DNA from: Schistosoma haematobium
Lineage: Eukaryota > Platyhelminthes > Trematoda > Strigeidida > Schistosomatidae
DNA length: 64,000 nucleotides
Assembly: GCF_000699445.3 (NCBI RefSeq)
Contig: NC_067198.1
Location: 37,361,523 to 37,425,522 of the forward strand
Direction: 5' to 3'
Made by a program: the position numbers and the translations under genes. Within the stretch, counting starts at the first letter, position 1, and each line of letters starts with the position of its first letter. This document shows positions 46,991 through 59,983 of the stretch, one piece after another. Below the pieces are notes generated by a model, which saw nothing but the letters and a program-made list of their open reading frames with translations, was not told where the DNA came from and did no database searches.

Positions 46991-49259
46991 ACTAGTATAC
47001 ATAGTCAGAGATAACATGGTATGGATATCTGTTGACTTATCATTAAGTTAATGAGGATGTTTTTATATAAACGACAGCGCGTTGCATTGAACGTGACATT
47101 CTAGTTAATGTAACATGATCACCTGTTTTGTTTGATTGAATAAAAATAAGTATTCTACCGACTATATACTTCTTATCAGTTTATTTTTAGATTTCTTTTA
47201 TTCATTCATCACTTGTACATACATATTTATTATTATCGATAGTACACAGTAGTTTTGTTTTGTAAAATATGTTTATTGGATACAACTTGTTCACGACAAC
47301 TGGGTGGATAAATTTTATTCAAATTGAAATGTATAAACTATATACAGTTGATAAGCCAATTGTTGAACTGATGTATCTATCAAGATATCAAATAAATAGA
47401 ACTGATCCTAACTTCATTATTCAATTGATTATGTATGAATTTTTTCATACAACCTACTGTGAGGAAATTTTCAAATGACAGAAAGCTACATTACCTATCA
47501 TTACTTTAGATGAATGTATAGTTGATTTTTAATTAGCTAGGACTATGCAATTAATATACACTTAAGACTCGGACAATAATAAAGCCCAGAAACACCGGTT
47601 TAGTTATTTGTTTATACTTGATTTACTCAAGGTTGGTCGTTGAAATGAAGTGATAGTACAGTAAAGGTTTTTCAACCATAATAATTTTTTATTATTTTGA
47701 CTAGAATTGAGGTCAAGGCACGCAATCAAGTTGTATATTTACGAAAATGGATATTAACCAAATGCAGTTCTGATCATATACAACCTATATACAACTATGA
47801 ACATGAACAAAGTGTATACTGTTTATTGAGTTTGAAATTTTTGATAATTGTTTATGCAAGTGGTCAAATACTGAACAAATCGATGTTGTCTGTTTGTCTG
47901 TGGTTTCTTCTCTACTATCCCGTATAATATAGAGGTAGTCGATTGTTAACTGAGCATAATTTAATCGTTTAATATTTCCAATCCATCATTTACATCTCAT
48001 GTCAATGATAAAGTAAGATTTCAAGCTCAAAATATCTATCATTTTCATTAGGCATTACTAATAGTTATAAGTTAGAATAGTTAATTCAGCCTTTAAATAG
48101 AGTCAAAATAATCTACAAGCACTTAGGGTTAGAACTTTGAACCCTACATTAGTTAGACTTAAAAACGGTTTGAAGTACTCCATTGTTAATATTCATGATC
48201 GAATTTTGATCATTCTTTGTTATACGTGTATCGTGTGTGGATATTGAATCAATATTTAGGGATCCAGGCAGATCCAATTGATGTATCATAAATTCAACGA
48301 AACGTACCTTATGAATCACACTACTAACAACTGTCCATCTATTCAATACTACATCTCATTTCATTAGTTAGCTTCTAGAGTTTATGTCAATATTAAAGTA
48401 AGTTTCCATCAGTTGTTTTACCCTAATTATTTTAAAATCTTATAGTTGTGACCATTAAATAATGCTTCTATCCAGGATTATTTTCACTTCCAATACTTCT
48501 TCAACCTATATCAATCCTTTCATACAAACAAACATTAAAAAAATTGTTAACCTCTCAATTTTAATATGTTGTACATCTTAATCCTAATACGATGTCAACA
48601 ACTGTTCCTATACAAAATATGTTTATATTAAAGATTTACTGTTTATTCAAGTGGACCAATAATTATTCTTTTTCATGTTCATTATATAAGTACACATAAG
48701 AGCTGAACAAAACAATCACTGAGATCACTTTTGTTGGTATTAGGGATCATTTATTACATGGTGTTATAAGCCATTTTTACTATATATATGTAGGGAGAGA
48801 GAGAGAGCCAACGCAAATTTCATGTTTTTTATTATTCACTCAGTAACATTATCTTAGATTGTATACAAATCAATTCGGTCTTTACAATAAACAAAACTAA
48901 TAATTTGTCATGAACATATAACAGCTTTTGGCTGGTATTTTGAATAGATATTTGAATTTCGAACAGAGAAATTAACGGTAACCAACTTTGTATTTGTTAC
49001 TGTTTTTCTATAATAAAAAAAACATATTTGTATTAACCATGATCGTTCGATTTGTTATTGTTACTGAATTTGAAATGTTCCAAGTTTGAACTAAGTTACG
49101 TTTTGTTTAATTGTTAATTTGTTTGTGTACGATGAACGTAATCTGGTTATTTGTTGTTTTAACTTTATTTGAATCGAGCCAATTTTTCGATCTTTACTTT
49201 TGTCAGTCTTATTAGTCATCTTTCAATAGGGATAATAAGTGTTAAGCATATTCTATTAC
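46991..49259. other. AT-rich DNA, nothing identified
   Basis: No gene supported. Short frames at 47269, 47697 and 48149 carry no domain. A (GA)n-like AGAGAGAGAGAG run is at about 48796. Confidence 0.3.
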
Positions 49260-49832
<573 letters not shown>

Positions 49833-50078
49833 AAAAACAACGTTTTGTATTTATTTCTAAAAATGTCTTCTTTGAATTAACACCAGAATAACTAAATAGA
49901 ATAATCAATATCAATTTATTCAACAAATAAAAATTTAGGCAACATTTTAAGTTGTTATGTAGTCAAGCAAACGTAGTATTCATCTATGTTACTAAGTTAG
50001 TGTGAATTAAGACAACTAGGAAATTACTTCTAATAATGCTTATTGAATAATGGATAGTTTAATATAACGCGTGAGTAT

Positions 50079-50100
50079 ATATATATATATATATATATAT
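50079..50100. repeat. (AT)n microsatellite
   Basis: Eleven AT units. Confidence 0.9.
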
Positions 50101-50323
50101 TATTCGAACGAATTGATTTTCATTTATGTATATAGTGTATCTATTTATATATCCATTTATCCATAGTAAACATTGGATAAAAAATTGCTTACATTTTGCT
50201 AAGTGCTAAATTTTGGATATTATCTAATTAAAGAATTTAAAAGATTAAACTCAAATACAAATTTAAAGACTAAAAAGCTTAAAAGAAAAGTTAATCAAAA
50301 AGAAAATTAAGATATATAAGTTT

Positions 50324-50666
50324 CACAAGGGGTTTTGTGGAGATTTGAGTAATCTCAATAGTTGAAGTCATGAGTCAATTAAAGCCAAACCACCATGGAA
50401 AGCCTGGATTAGTTGAAGTTAGACATTAACACCGTTGGATGTCGGCTCAGTGGTCTGGTGGTTAAATGCTTGCGCGCGAGACTGATAGGCCCTGGGTTCA
50501 AATCCTGCGAGGCGGGTTCGTGGATGCGCACTGCTGAGGAGTCCCATACTAGGACGAAACGAATGTCCAGTGTTTCCAGGTTTTCCATGGTGGTCTAGCT
50601 TCAACTGACTCATGATTTCAATCTGTGAAAATTTCTAAAATCTCCACAAACCCCTTCTGATATGGT
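50324..50666 (+). mobile_element. Ribozyme-SINE family 1, near full-length copy
   Basis: Flanked by an 11-bp direct repeat TATATAAGTTT (50313-50323 and 50667-50677). Its outer ends are inverted: AAGGGGTTTTGTGGAGAT and ATCTCCACAAACCCCTT. The left arm is cut after CACCATGGAAAGCCTGG, before the antisense ribozyme. Then come the spacer GTTAGACATTAACACCGTTG, a tRNA-like unit (A box TGGTCTGGTGGTTAAA; B box GGTTCAAATCC at 50495-50505), an intact ribozyme and the tail. Confidence 0.88.
50528..50573 (+). ncRNA. Hammerhead ribozyme, intact core
   Basis: Stem I GCACUG (50528-50533) with CAGUGU (50568-50573, one G-U). Core CUGAGGA (50534-50540). Stem II GUCC/GGAC (50541-50555). GAAA, stem III ACG-AA-UGU, cleavage-site C at 50567 (GUC). 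Confidence 0.82.
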
Positions 50667-50689
50667 TATATAAGTTTGTTTGTAGCGTG

Positions 50690-50918
50690 GCTAAACAATT
50701 GTTTGATGAAGAAAGTGAACAGCTCGATATTGGCCCATTTAGTACAAGCTGGTCATAGTACCAGTATAAACCAATCTTTTTCACTTATTTATAAGGTCAG
50801 TAATTTTTTGTCAAAACTTGTCAGAATTAAAGTTCTTCCAGATAAAGAAACTGGAGCTATGCATACAGAAGAAATATCTTCAACAACTCCTCCCCTGGCC
50901 AACATCAATGTCAATTAA
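50690..50918 (+). pseudogene. Penelope-like element tail
   Basis: VNSSILAHLVQAGHSTSINQ, FSLIYKVSN, and after a frameshift ETGAMHTEEISS-like sequence, where other copies have TEAIAIR..KLQPC. Truncated at its 5' side just after the SINE copy ending at 50666. Confidence 0.7.
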
Positions 50919-51425
50919 TCAATAGTAATCTTAGTTATTGAACGACCTAATTTGACTATTGTGCTAACGACTTTTCGTAGTTCATTGTAATTGTCCCTGT
51001 TATCTTTATTCATAAATCTTTGCATTATTATTATTGGTTAAACATCATTATTAATCTCCCTTATACATGATTCATTCACTTCGCATTCATCCCTCCTTGT
51101 TACGTCTTATTAATTTTTCACACAATATAGCCTCCCACTAAACATTTGATTGAATTGTAATTGCACTATTATTTCCCTCACCCTATCTGACCAATATTTA
51201 TTCGGATCATGCATCTTAAATTTTCACTTCACATAAACGCTGATTCAAGTTAACATTCCATATGAGTCGTATCAACATTAACAATTTTATTCTATTTTGT
51301 TTAACAATCCTAAATTCACATGTTTTAACTTTAAACGATGTACTTTACCCTTAACCTGGCCACTTTTTTGGATTATTAATTTGGATATAGAATTGTTGAA
51401 ACTGAAGAAATTTTATCGAAAAGAA
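50919..51425 (+). repeat. PLE 3' untranslated region
   Basis: Shares blocks with 29179-29660 (AAATTCACATGTT, TTATTAATTTGGATAT, GAAGA(G/A)ATTTAT), showing that both belong to one PLE family. Confidence 0.6.
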
Positions 51426-51473
51426 TATTCTTCGTTCAAATATTAGTCTTATAAAAGAAAAATCATGTTTTCA

Positions 51474-51761
51474 GCGAGACTATATATTTATGAACGAACC
51501 AACTATGTTTAGGATAACAGGTCTTGGATTTTGGCGCAAAATTAATTCATTCATTTGGCTAAATAACATTTTGGCATTTTAGCTGATAGCTCTTCGTAAT
51601 GAATAACCTAAATCTAGTTCCTAACCTTAATCATCAACTATAAATTATAATTTTAATTCCTTACACTGATTTATAACTTTCAATTAGTCCTATTTAGTAG
51701 GTGGACATCCTCAAGGTCACTTCTGCATCGCTCAACTGTCGTTTATAAATTATAGTCTCAC
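51474..51761 (-). mobile_element. 288-bp MITE-like element
   Basis: Ends GCGAGACTATATATTTATGA and TCGTTTATAAATTATAGTCTC, inverted to each other. Inverted copy of 40945-41232 with the same length. It follows the PLE 3' region here, as the long variant does at 29835. Confidence 0.72.
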
Positions 51762-52059
51762 AATGTTTTCTAATGTGCTTGAAACTAGGACTGTCTGAGA
51801 AATAGTCTGAAAATGTTCCATTATATTTTCGAACAAATTAGTTCACTTAGCTTTTGATTTGATAGATAAGTCATAAATATTAGAAGGCCTACAATACTTT
51901 TGATGGTGTTATGTCCTCTGAGCTAGATGATTTGATTGCAGTTCTAATTTTCATCCAGTTTTAGTTAGGTACCATTTCCCCATACAAATTAGTCATTAAC
52001 AGAAGTGTTGAAGCCGTTTTCGATGTTATTTCCAAGACAGAAAATACGTGTACACTGAA

Positions 52060-52560
52060 TGCTTATTTTATTTTTAACAAAAGTTATCATAGACAAATTG
52101 ATGAAGTAGCAATGAGTTCACCTCTAGATCCCATCCCTCCTGATTTTTTCCTCTCAAACTAGACCACTTAAAGAGGTTATTTATAAGCTTGACTTTTATT
52201 GTCATTTTATTGATGATACTTTCACTATCGTTGATCAGAACATTGGAAAAGTAGAACCTTTAGGGCAATTTAAAAATATATACTCAGCAATCAGATTTAC
52301 GTGTGAAGAGGAACTCGATGACAAATTTAATTTCCTTAACTTTTATCAAACAAAATAAAATGGTTTTATCAGTAGAAGTGTGTTTGGAAAAATTTCTTCC
52401 GCAAGCCGATGCACACATTCTTGAGCTTTTTACTCATTCACTACAAGAGGAACCTAGTTAAATGTCTTTAAAGTAGAGCTAAGAGGATATGCTCAAACGA
52501 TACCATAAATAAGGAACCAAAGCGTGAGTAACTGTGTAATTGAGCGTCAAACTCTAAATT
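52060..52560 (+). pseudogene. Penelope-like element reverse transcriptase fragment
   Basis: In three frames: FNKSYHRQIDEVAMSSPLDP (the conserved GVAMGSPLGP block), then CHFIDDTFTIVDQ (the catalytic YVDD block with an extra hydrophobic start), then FNFLNFYQTK and further pieces to about 52560. Several frameshifts and stops. It lies downstream of a PLE C-terminus (50690), the reverse of the natural order, so these are separate fragments. Confidence 0.7.
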
Positions 52561-53139
52561 CATTAGTTAAGGTACTACATCGATGACGTTACGTGGTTTA
52601 AGGCAGTTTTCAAGACAACCTGGAGCTGGCTGGGTGCTGTTGATAAAGCTAATACTTCAAATAAACATTATTTTTTATTACAAACAAAATATTTTATTCT
52701 GCTCATCATTTTGATGATAACTCTGCCAGCAGTTTCCATCGGACTAGGGTTATGAATAATTTTCTGAAACGCTAAATGTCGCGTCCCGCAAACCTTTGTG
52801 GTAAGGTCTAAGGCAGGGAAGCTGAGTGACACAGGTTTAAATCCCACAGCGAGAGTCGATGCTCTTAAGATTAAAGTTATATCAAGCTAACGAGTGTCGA
52901 TTCAGTTTCAGTTTGAAATGGACAGGAGGCTTGGTGGTGGGTATTAGTCATGCCAATGGTGGTCTCTCACTTGATCCGAATTTCTTTTGGAAACGTCTCC
53001 AGATGGAGCTTCAATCATATATCGAGGTAATGAATTCCGTTCATTGATGATTAGGTGGGAAAGCCGATATTAGCTGGCAAATAATTTGTTCTGAACTTGT
53101 GAACATTTTAGCACAAAATCTAGCTCATACAGAGTTCTC

Positions 53140-53310
53140 TGCCGGCTCTCTTCAGTCGCCAAATGTATAAGTATAGTTCAAGTGATGTCAGGTCATTCAG
53201 ACTAGTGGCCATATTACTACTTGGTTGATTGAATCCAATCAGAATAGAAGTATCAGAAAAACATGAAATTGATCACTATTTAGTAATCAGTCAGTATAAT
53301 TGGGTTTACT
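53140..53310 (-). mobile_element. Ribozyme-SINE family 2, decayed 5' part
   Basis: GACTAGTGGCCATATTACTA, CTTGGTTGATTG and TTGATCACTATTTAGTAATCAG match the 5' half of family 2 (minus). Confidence 0.5.
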
Positions 53311-53624
53311 GTGTATAAAAGTTGTTTAAGTGAAAAACAGTAAAATAAACATTAGCTTTTTGTGTAATTAAACAGTTCTCATACTTTTTACCACTCTGTA
53401 GTAGACAGTTTTGAAGGAATTGGTTTGACTTTAGTAAAGCCAGTGTAATTAACACATTTTCAATTCTATTGATACAATCAAAGATATTGATAAATTAAAG
53501 AATATGATTCCTACTTTAGTTCTAATTATATAATGAAGGAAATAAAATTAGAGATATCCTCAAGTTTGTCAGATTAAGTTGTGAACGAGTAATTTTATCT
53601 AACGTTTATACAACTAATATGGTG

Positions 53625-53880
53625 CGTGCTACTTATATTGATATAAGTAGTATATGACGCGAGTCAGGAATGTAATGTCTGGCGGCAGAAGATGGGGAAG
53701 ATCAAGAAAGGAAGGGCGGGAATAGAAAGCAGTTATTATGGAAATGCAAGAACAATGAAGTTCGAGACAATTATTGAACATTTTGCAAATTAAATATTAT
53801 TTAACCAAGTAACTCTGTAAATATAACTCGAATGTCCCCACCCGTAATTTGTTCACCACAATAACAGGTCTCGTTTATTT
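53625..53880 (+). repeat. Diverged interspersed repeat, copy B
   Basis: Partner of 46700-46990 (see there). In this copy the reading frame is broken by TAG. Confidence 0.55.
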
Positions 53881-54904
53881 AAAATAACAATAATCTATTA
53901 CAGTAACAGTATCTGAGCTTTCCATTTCATTACATATCACTTTCTTTGTTAATAGTAACAACCAATAGAAGAATTTTTAACACATTTATTATATTATTTA
54001 AGATTCATCATTTCAAAGCATTTCTATACTTCATTGTTACTCCAAACAAACTTTTTCCACTTCAACCCACTATCATAAACATATATGTAAACTATCATGT
54101 ATATATTCAAACAATTGCAGGAAATATGATACTTAAAGTAGCTTTGTATTCTCTGTTTCAATGTTCCAATTTTTGATGAGTCACTTAGAAAAGAAGTCAC
54201 CATTCTGTTTGAAAAACACTTCAACCATTTCTAACTCGAAATGAAAATAAAGAATATGTTAACGATTTATAATTATACATTATTATGTTAAGTATTTAAT
54301 TAGATCTAACACTAGTATACCAATTTATATGTACGATTTATTGGCCAACTTCTTTTCTTCCTGTTGACTTTGTAATCAAAATGAATAAATAAGATTATAG
54401 TATGATGTTTTTCATTTATATGGTGATTTTGTTTACCGATTTACATTCAGGTATGTATATTATATCGTTATAAACTATTAGTTAAACTGTTCTTGTAAAC
54501 GATTAATTTGAAAAGTGACCGTACAAACTTATTAAGATGAAAACATATGTAATTAATCTTGAATTACAGGGAGAATAAAGAAGAAAGTCATCAATTCATG
54601 CATTATCATCAGAGTTTATAGATTTAAATCATTTTAAAATGACCAATGGTCTACTATTATTGAGTTCTTATGATGGTTTGAGATTAGGTCATACCTTAAG
54701 AGAACTCATGGAGAAAAAAGTTTAGTCAATATACCTCTGAGCACATTGGATATTGGCCCAGTAAATAAATATATGACTAATGTATGGGTTTTTTTGTAAT
54801 AGATTCACATATATCATATCACCCAAGCAACTGGAAACTCTTCTAAATGTATTTTCCTCACAAACTAATGCAATCACTTTATTCTACTTTACGCAGACGC
54901 AAAG

Positions 54905-54905
<1 letters not shown>
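53881..54905. other. AT-rich DNA, nothing identified
   Basis: No gene or repeat supported. Confidence 0.3.

Positions 54906-54949
<44 letters not shown>
54906..54949. repeat. (TA)n microsatellite
   Basis: Twenty-two TA units; responsible for a poly(Ile-Tyr) frame there. Confidence 0.93.
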
Positions 54950-54952
<3 letters not shown>

Positions 54953-55454
54953 GTGTTATCTAAGTTTAATCGGTATAGCAAGTAGACGATGTTAAGAATT
55001 AAAGTTTTGTATAGATGATTTTATTTATAAAGGTAATGAAGCCCTCATGAATAAAGTATCTGGTTTCAAGAATTTGATGTTTTTAAAATGTTAAGGACAA
55101 GGATGGATTTCTACCGAAGATGAGTATTAATTTCCATTAAGCAAGGTAGGCAGCACATTTTCCAACAACATTTACATCATAAGTACAACATGGAAACAGT
55201 CTGACGGAGGTAAAATCAATCTATTCTAGTAATCTATCAAGCGGATCTAAGTTTTATCCAACACTGTGAACTCCCACAACTAGATCCATTAGTTACTCGG
55301 ACTTCTCGAATAACTTAATTTACAATTAGTAAAGCTTTGTTACTTCTCAGGGTTGCTATTACAATATGTAGTTGGTCTGTTTATGTTTGTGTACATGCAT
55401 TATAAGGGGACTGCATTTATAATGTCATATAGTAACAACTTTAAGTCAAATTAG

Positions 55455-55690
55455 ATTGTAGCTAGCAGTAAAATCCATGGAGCACATTTGGAGTTCTTCA
55501 ATTAGATGTATTTCGATCTCAGGATAATATTTACACTGAGACTCAAACCCAGTATACATCACTTCAAGTACAAACGCTTTATCTATTAAGCATTGAGCAT
55601 TTGACCCTTGAGTTCAATCCTGATACAAATATCAACACTGAGATTCAAGTACTTTCAATAACAAGTCCGAAACAGGATGAAACATTACCA
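55455..55690. mobile_element. Decayed SMalpha pieces, both orientations
   Basis: Minus-oriented GTAGCTAGCAGTAAAATCCA with TCAATTAGATGTATTTC at 55458-55515, then plus-oriented AACAAGTCCGAAACAGGATG AAAC at 55655-55685. Confidence 0.45.
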
Positions 55691-56454
55691 AAAATAATAA
55701 AAATAATTCATAATTCTCACAGATAAATTTACTTTTTACTATTTTTCCCCTTCTGTTTCATAGTTCAACATTTTATAATGAAGAACTTATTTTCATTTTC
55801 TGTCTACTGAAATTCTTCTTTCATCAATATGGTTGATTGAAATTCAAAATAGATCTGTATACAATGTTTAATCTAACCAATAATTCATTGGTATAATTTT
55901 TAGCCGAATGTCATTTATATCGGTCGTATTATTTTTTTAATAGAGAATTTTCAATACCAGACATATGTGATGATCATATGTTTTGTCTTGGAAACTAATT
56001 TCTGAAATAATTGTTTTATTATTATTATTATAGCCAAATATGGTCACATGGTGGTTGACTTTTGCCAGTCAATTAACTACTGAACATGTGATATATATTT
56101 ATGGATTAGTCGAACTAACTGAGTATTTACGATGTCGTATGTTTCCATCCCATGTTAGTGGTAATGTGCTTTTTAGAAGTAAATGATAGTTTTATTAGTG
56201 CACCAATGGTTCCATAGTCTAGTAAATGATAAAAACATATGTTCATAGAAAAACCTGATAATTTACTGAAAATAAAATTGATATTACAAAGTGAATTATC
56301 GTTTGTCAAATGTTCAACAGCGTTCTATAGAAAGGTACAGAGCCTTCCTATTTTTATGTGGTTCTATCAATTCACTTTAAATGGTTGTAAATAGGGTGAA
56401 TTCAAATTACAGTATAGATGATTTGTGATTTTTAATTTTTGTAATTAGACAAAC

Positions 56455-56540
56455 ACTGAAAACCAGGAGACGTTTAACAGCTGTTTCTTCCTAGTATAGG
56501 ATTTTTGGTACGTCCCGCATGCTACCTGCCAATAGTCGAA
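56455..56540 (-). mobile_element. Ribozyme-SINE family 1, diverged arm subtype
   Basis: CACTGAAAACCAGGAGACG, TTTAACAGCTGTTTCTTCC, GTCCCGCATG. Same subtype as 43505-43575. Confidence 0.5.
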
Positions 56541-56831
56541 TCCATAACCCATAGATGGAGCAATGGGAACTGAAACTTAGGAGCACTAGGTTTTTATCTA
56601 GTAGTTTACGTTACAAACCTCAACCAATTAACGATATACTACGACCATTATTCAATCCCTTCGGTGATATATGTTTCATACCCAACATTAATAAACTACA
56701 CTAATCACAGCTTCCCAGTAAAACTACTGAAATTACAGTTCGAAATCAGTCACTAATGATAGTTAATAACAATTAGTATGTGGGATTTGTAGAGATAAAT
56801 TCATTTTTGTATTCGATGTTTGAATCTTCCC

Positions 56832-57310
56832 ATTCATGTTTGAGACTGAAATTGATTAGTTTCTCATTGGCATATGTGTATTCTGTATAGAGTGACCCGA
56901 TATTGCCTTAAGTCACAAGCATTATGAGCAGAGATGAGTGGTCTCTAGCAGTGGAATCCTGAACTCGTGTTTCGTCCTATGTTGAACTCGTCATCTGGAT
57001 GTACCTGTACCGCTAATCCACACAAGATGCACATATTCCAATAAGAGACTGATTGATTGCAATCCTAAACATCAATGGGAAAGTACAAACAACCAATACA
57101 AAAATGAATTAAACTTCATCTCATTGCAGAAACTAGTGGCTATCTGGACTTGGTATCTAAGTGGATAACGCGGTTGCATTTGAAGTGAACGGTACTGGGC
57201 TTGCGTCACTGAGTGAACATCAACTGTGAGATGCAGGTACATCCAGCTGACAAGTATCAAATAAAACGAAACACGAATCCTGTATTCCACTGCCAGCCAC
57301 TATCCATCTT
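56832..57310. mobile_element. Two SMalpha SINEs, inverted and rearranged
   Basis: Plus 5' part at 56832-56890 (TTCTCATTGGCATATGTGTA); minus ribozyme part at 56932-57010; minus 5' part at 57020-57075 (CACATATTCCAATAAGAGAC); plus tRNA-like and ribozyme part at 57140-57310 (TATCTAAGTGGATAACGCGG; CCAGCTGACAAG). Both ribozymes have damaged cores (AUGACGA and GACAAG). This looks like two copies in head-to-head arrangement. Confidence 0.65.
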
Positions 57311-57924
57311 TGTTTATAATGTTTGATAACCTTATTTAATTAATGTGTTAACACATAAGATTTAAGAAATTTCAATACAAACTATACAATGCCTTAGTAA
57401 CGAATACACAAATTATCTTAACAAATGACCCGAACTTTAATATAAACAGGAACAAATTCTATCGTTGTTTCAAAAAACGCAAGATACTGACTATTCAGTT
57501 TGATTGATTACGCTTGTTACTTATCCAATATTCAGTAGTATAAATCGCTTGTTACAAACTAACAAAGACCAAATATCCATGTAACTGAATGAATAAATGT
57601 ATAACGATATCTGTTTCATAGTACAAAACAAATTGCAATCTCAGTGTCTAAGTAAAATTCATGATATATTTTTCAGTTTTAAAATTCTAATTTTCAGTCT
57701 TCATTTCTTTTCACATAAGTCAAAGTGTACTTTTCATTTTACTCCTCCTTATTTAAATACATGTAAATAATTTGCATAATAACTCTGTTACACAAGATAT
57801 TTAGATAAAATTGTTTATGTAATTGTCTTTTATCTATCATACATAAGTTTCCAATGTACAATGAAATATTGAAAATAGTCTGTACTGTAATTCAGTTGAC
57901 AATTTTATTCTTAACTAATTTTAA

Positions 57925-58290
57925 ATCAGGAGTTTTTGTAAATATTATAGTAATTTCAATGGTTGAGATCATGTGCCAATTGAAACTAGACTACCATGGA
58001 AAACCTGGAAGAACTGGACGACCGTTTCGTCCTGGTATCAGACTACTCAGCAGTGCACATCCACGATCCCGCTATTCGAGAATCTAAGTTAGACATTAAC
58101 ACCGTTGAAGACCGGCTCAGTGGTCTAGAGGTTAAACCTACGCGTGAGAGACCGAAAGGTCATGGGTTGGAATCTCGTGGGGTGAGATCGTGGAAACGTA
58201 TTGCTGAGGAGCCTCACAATAGGACGAAACGACCGTCAAGTGCTTCTACATTTCCCATGATGGTCTAGCTTCAATTGACTCATGATCTCA
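57925..58290 (+). mobile_element. Ribozyme-SINE family 1, full palindromic copy
   Basis: Antisense arm (57955-58078, through GATCCCGC), spacer AAGTTAGACATTAACACCGTTG, tRNA-like unit (GGCTCAGTGGTCTAGAGG; GGGTTGGAATCTC), sense ribozyme arm, and ACTCATGATCTCAACTATTG at the end. The sense core CUGAGGA and GAAA are kept but stem II is GCCU/AGGAC, poorly paired. The antisense ribozyme has G8 changed (CUGAGUA). Confidence 0.82.
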
Positions 58291-59509
58291 ACTATTGTAA
58301 TTCTAAATCGTTATCATTGTTTTTTGCAGAACTGTTTCATGTATTTCAAGTAGTTGTGAACATTTGCTTTGAAATTGGTACTTCTGTATTCATTACCTCC
58401 CCTCCACCGTCAGTCGCTTTTAGTTAATACAATTTTTATGAAGTGATGTCTTCTCTTTTTTTTTGTGGCATATTTTCTGATAGTTCTGTCGAGTGTCAAT
58501 GAAGTTATTCAGTTAAATATTATGTGAAAAGTTCTGTACTCATTAAAAGTGTTTTTTCTGTTTCAAACTTGAAAAGCATCATAATTACCACTAAACGATG
58601 AAACTTGTAATAGGTTTTAATATTTCACTAACTGAATAAAGTTAACAACCCTATAGAAGGGTAATTGAGCATTATACTAGTTTACAGAAGAGCTGTACTA
58701 TAATTATGCTTTTTATAATTTGAATAGTACAGAATTGTTTTGTGGTACAGTAATACATATATCATATGCCTTGGTGGAAACAGATGAGAGATTTTGATCA
58801 TTGAATTCTTGTTCAGAAGTCTTCAACTCCATCTTGTGTACAGTCAAATATATAAACTATCTAAGATTATCGGAAAAATCACAATGAAGCAAATAGCTCC
58901 ATTTTATGGTTTTCAAAATAAAGCTTCCATTGACAACAGTCCATGTCAACCTTTTTTTTTTAACTTGGTTAAGAGTATTTAAGTTTGCCTAAACTATCTA
59001 ACTATAAACAATTTTTAGAAAAATTTTGGTTGCATGTTGATTTGATATGATAATCACATAATTAATTAATTGATGTATGGTTAAAATATGTTACTAATGT
59101 TTTCCCAATCGTCTAGGACATGTAATCGCACCAGTCAATATAAATATCTCAGTCCTATATGATATCAGTCGCTCCTAGAATAGTTTAGTGCTGAGATCTC
59201 AGACCATGAAACTTGGTAACTTCAGCTCGCAGTTCACAAGGAGAATCCATTCCCATGAAGTTATAAATACACCTTAATGATGAATGTCAACTAGCACGGA
59301 AACTATACAAACTAGATAACTAGATGAGGGTTTCCTTGTAACTCCCCACCACCTATCATCACAATAATCTGACAATGAAGGATATATTGTCACTAATCAT
59401 AATGTTTTATGTGTATATGCGATTAAATTTTTGAGTTGAAAATAAGGATATGATGATTGACTTGTTGTTTCTATTCCAAACAGATTGGTCTCAATTATCC
59501 TACTATTAA
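58291..59509. other. AT-rich DNA, nothing identified
   Basis: No gene or repeat supported. Confidence 0.3.
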
Positions 59510-59635
59510 ATAATAAAGTGAACTTGACAATTGTTTCGTCCTACCAAGGAACTCATCAAGGATTGAACTCAGAACCTTCTGCTAACAAGACAAGCACTTA
59601 ACTAACAGAACCACTAAGTTCGTGTCCAATGGTAT
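59510..59635 (-). mobile_element. Ribozyme-SINE family 1, remnant
   Basis: TTGACAATTGTTTCGTCCTA, GGAACTCATCA, GATTGAACTCAGAACCTTCT and GAACCACTAAGTTCG keep the family order. Confidence 0.55.
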
Positions 59636-59956
59636 GATCCCAACTTTGATTAATTTGAGATATTAAATAACTATCATCCACTGTCGTTAATGATAATAAT
59701 TACATTCTTAACATATTTAATCTTAGGTACTTATCTTGAAGTTAGTCACACAATACATGAATCAGATTATGTATCAATATAATTACAATTTCTTAAATCA
59801 ATAATATTTTATTGATTATGACAATAGTTAGAACAATCAATTTAACAACAAATTTACCATAACTTGATCCCATTTTACCAAAAAATAAATCAATAAATAA
59901 AACAGATACATAAATAAAATACCTAAATCATTTTATCATTTACATATACACAATGG

Positions 59957-59983
59957 TAATTATTATTATTATTATTATTATTA
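59957..59983. repeat. (ATT)n microsatellite
   Basis: Nine units. Confidence 0.9.

Noticed and set aside
54780..54995. Frame containing alternating Ile-Tyr
   Set aside because: Caused by the (TA)n microsatellite.
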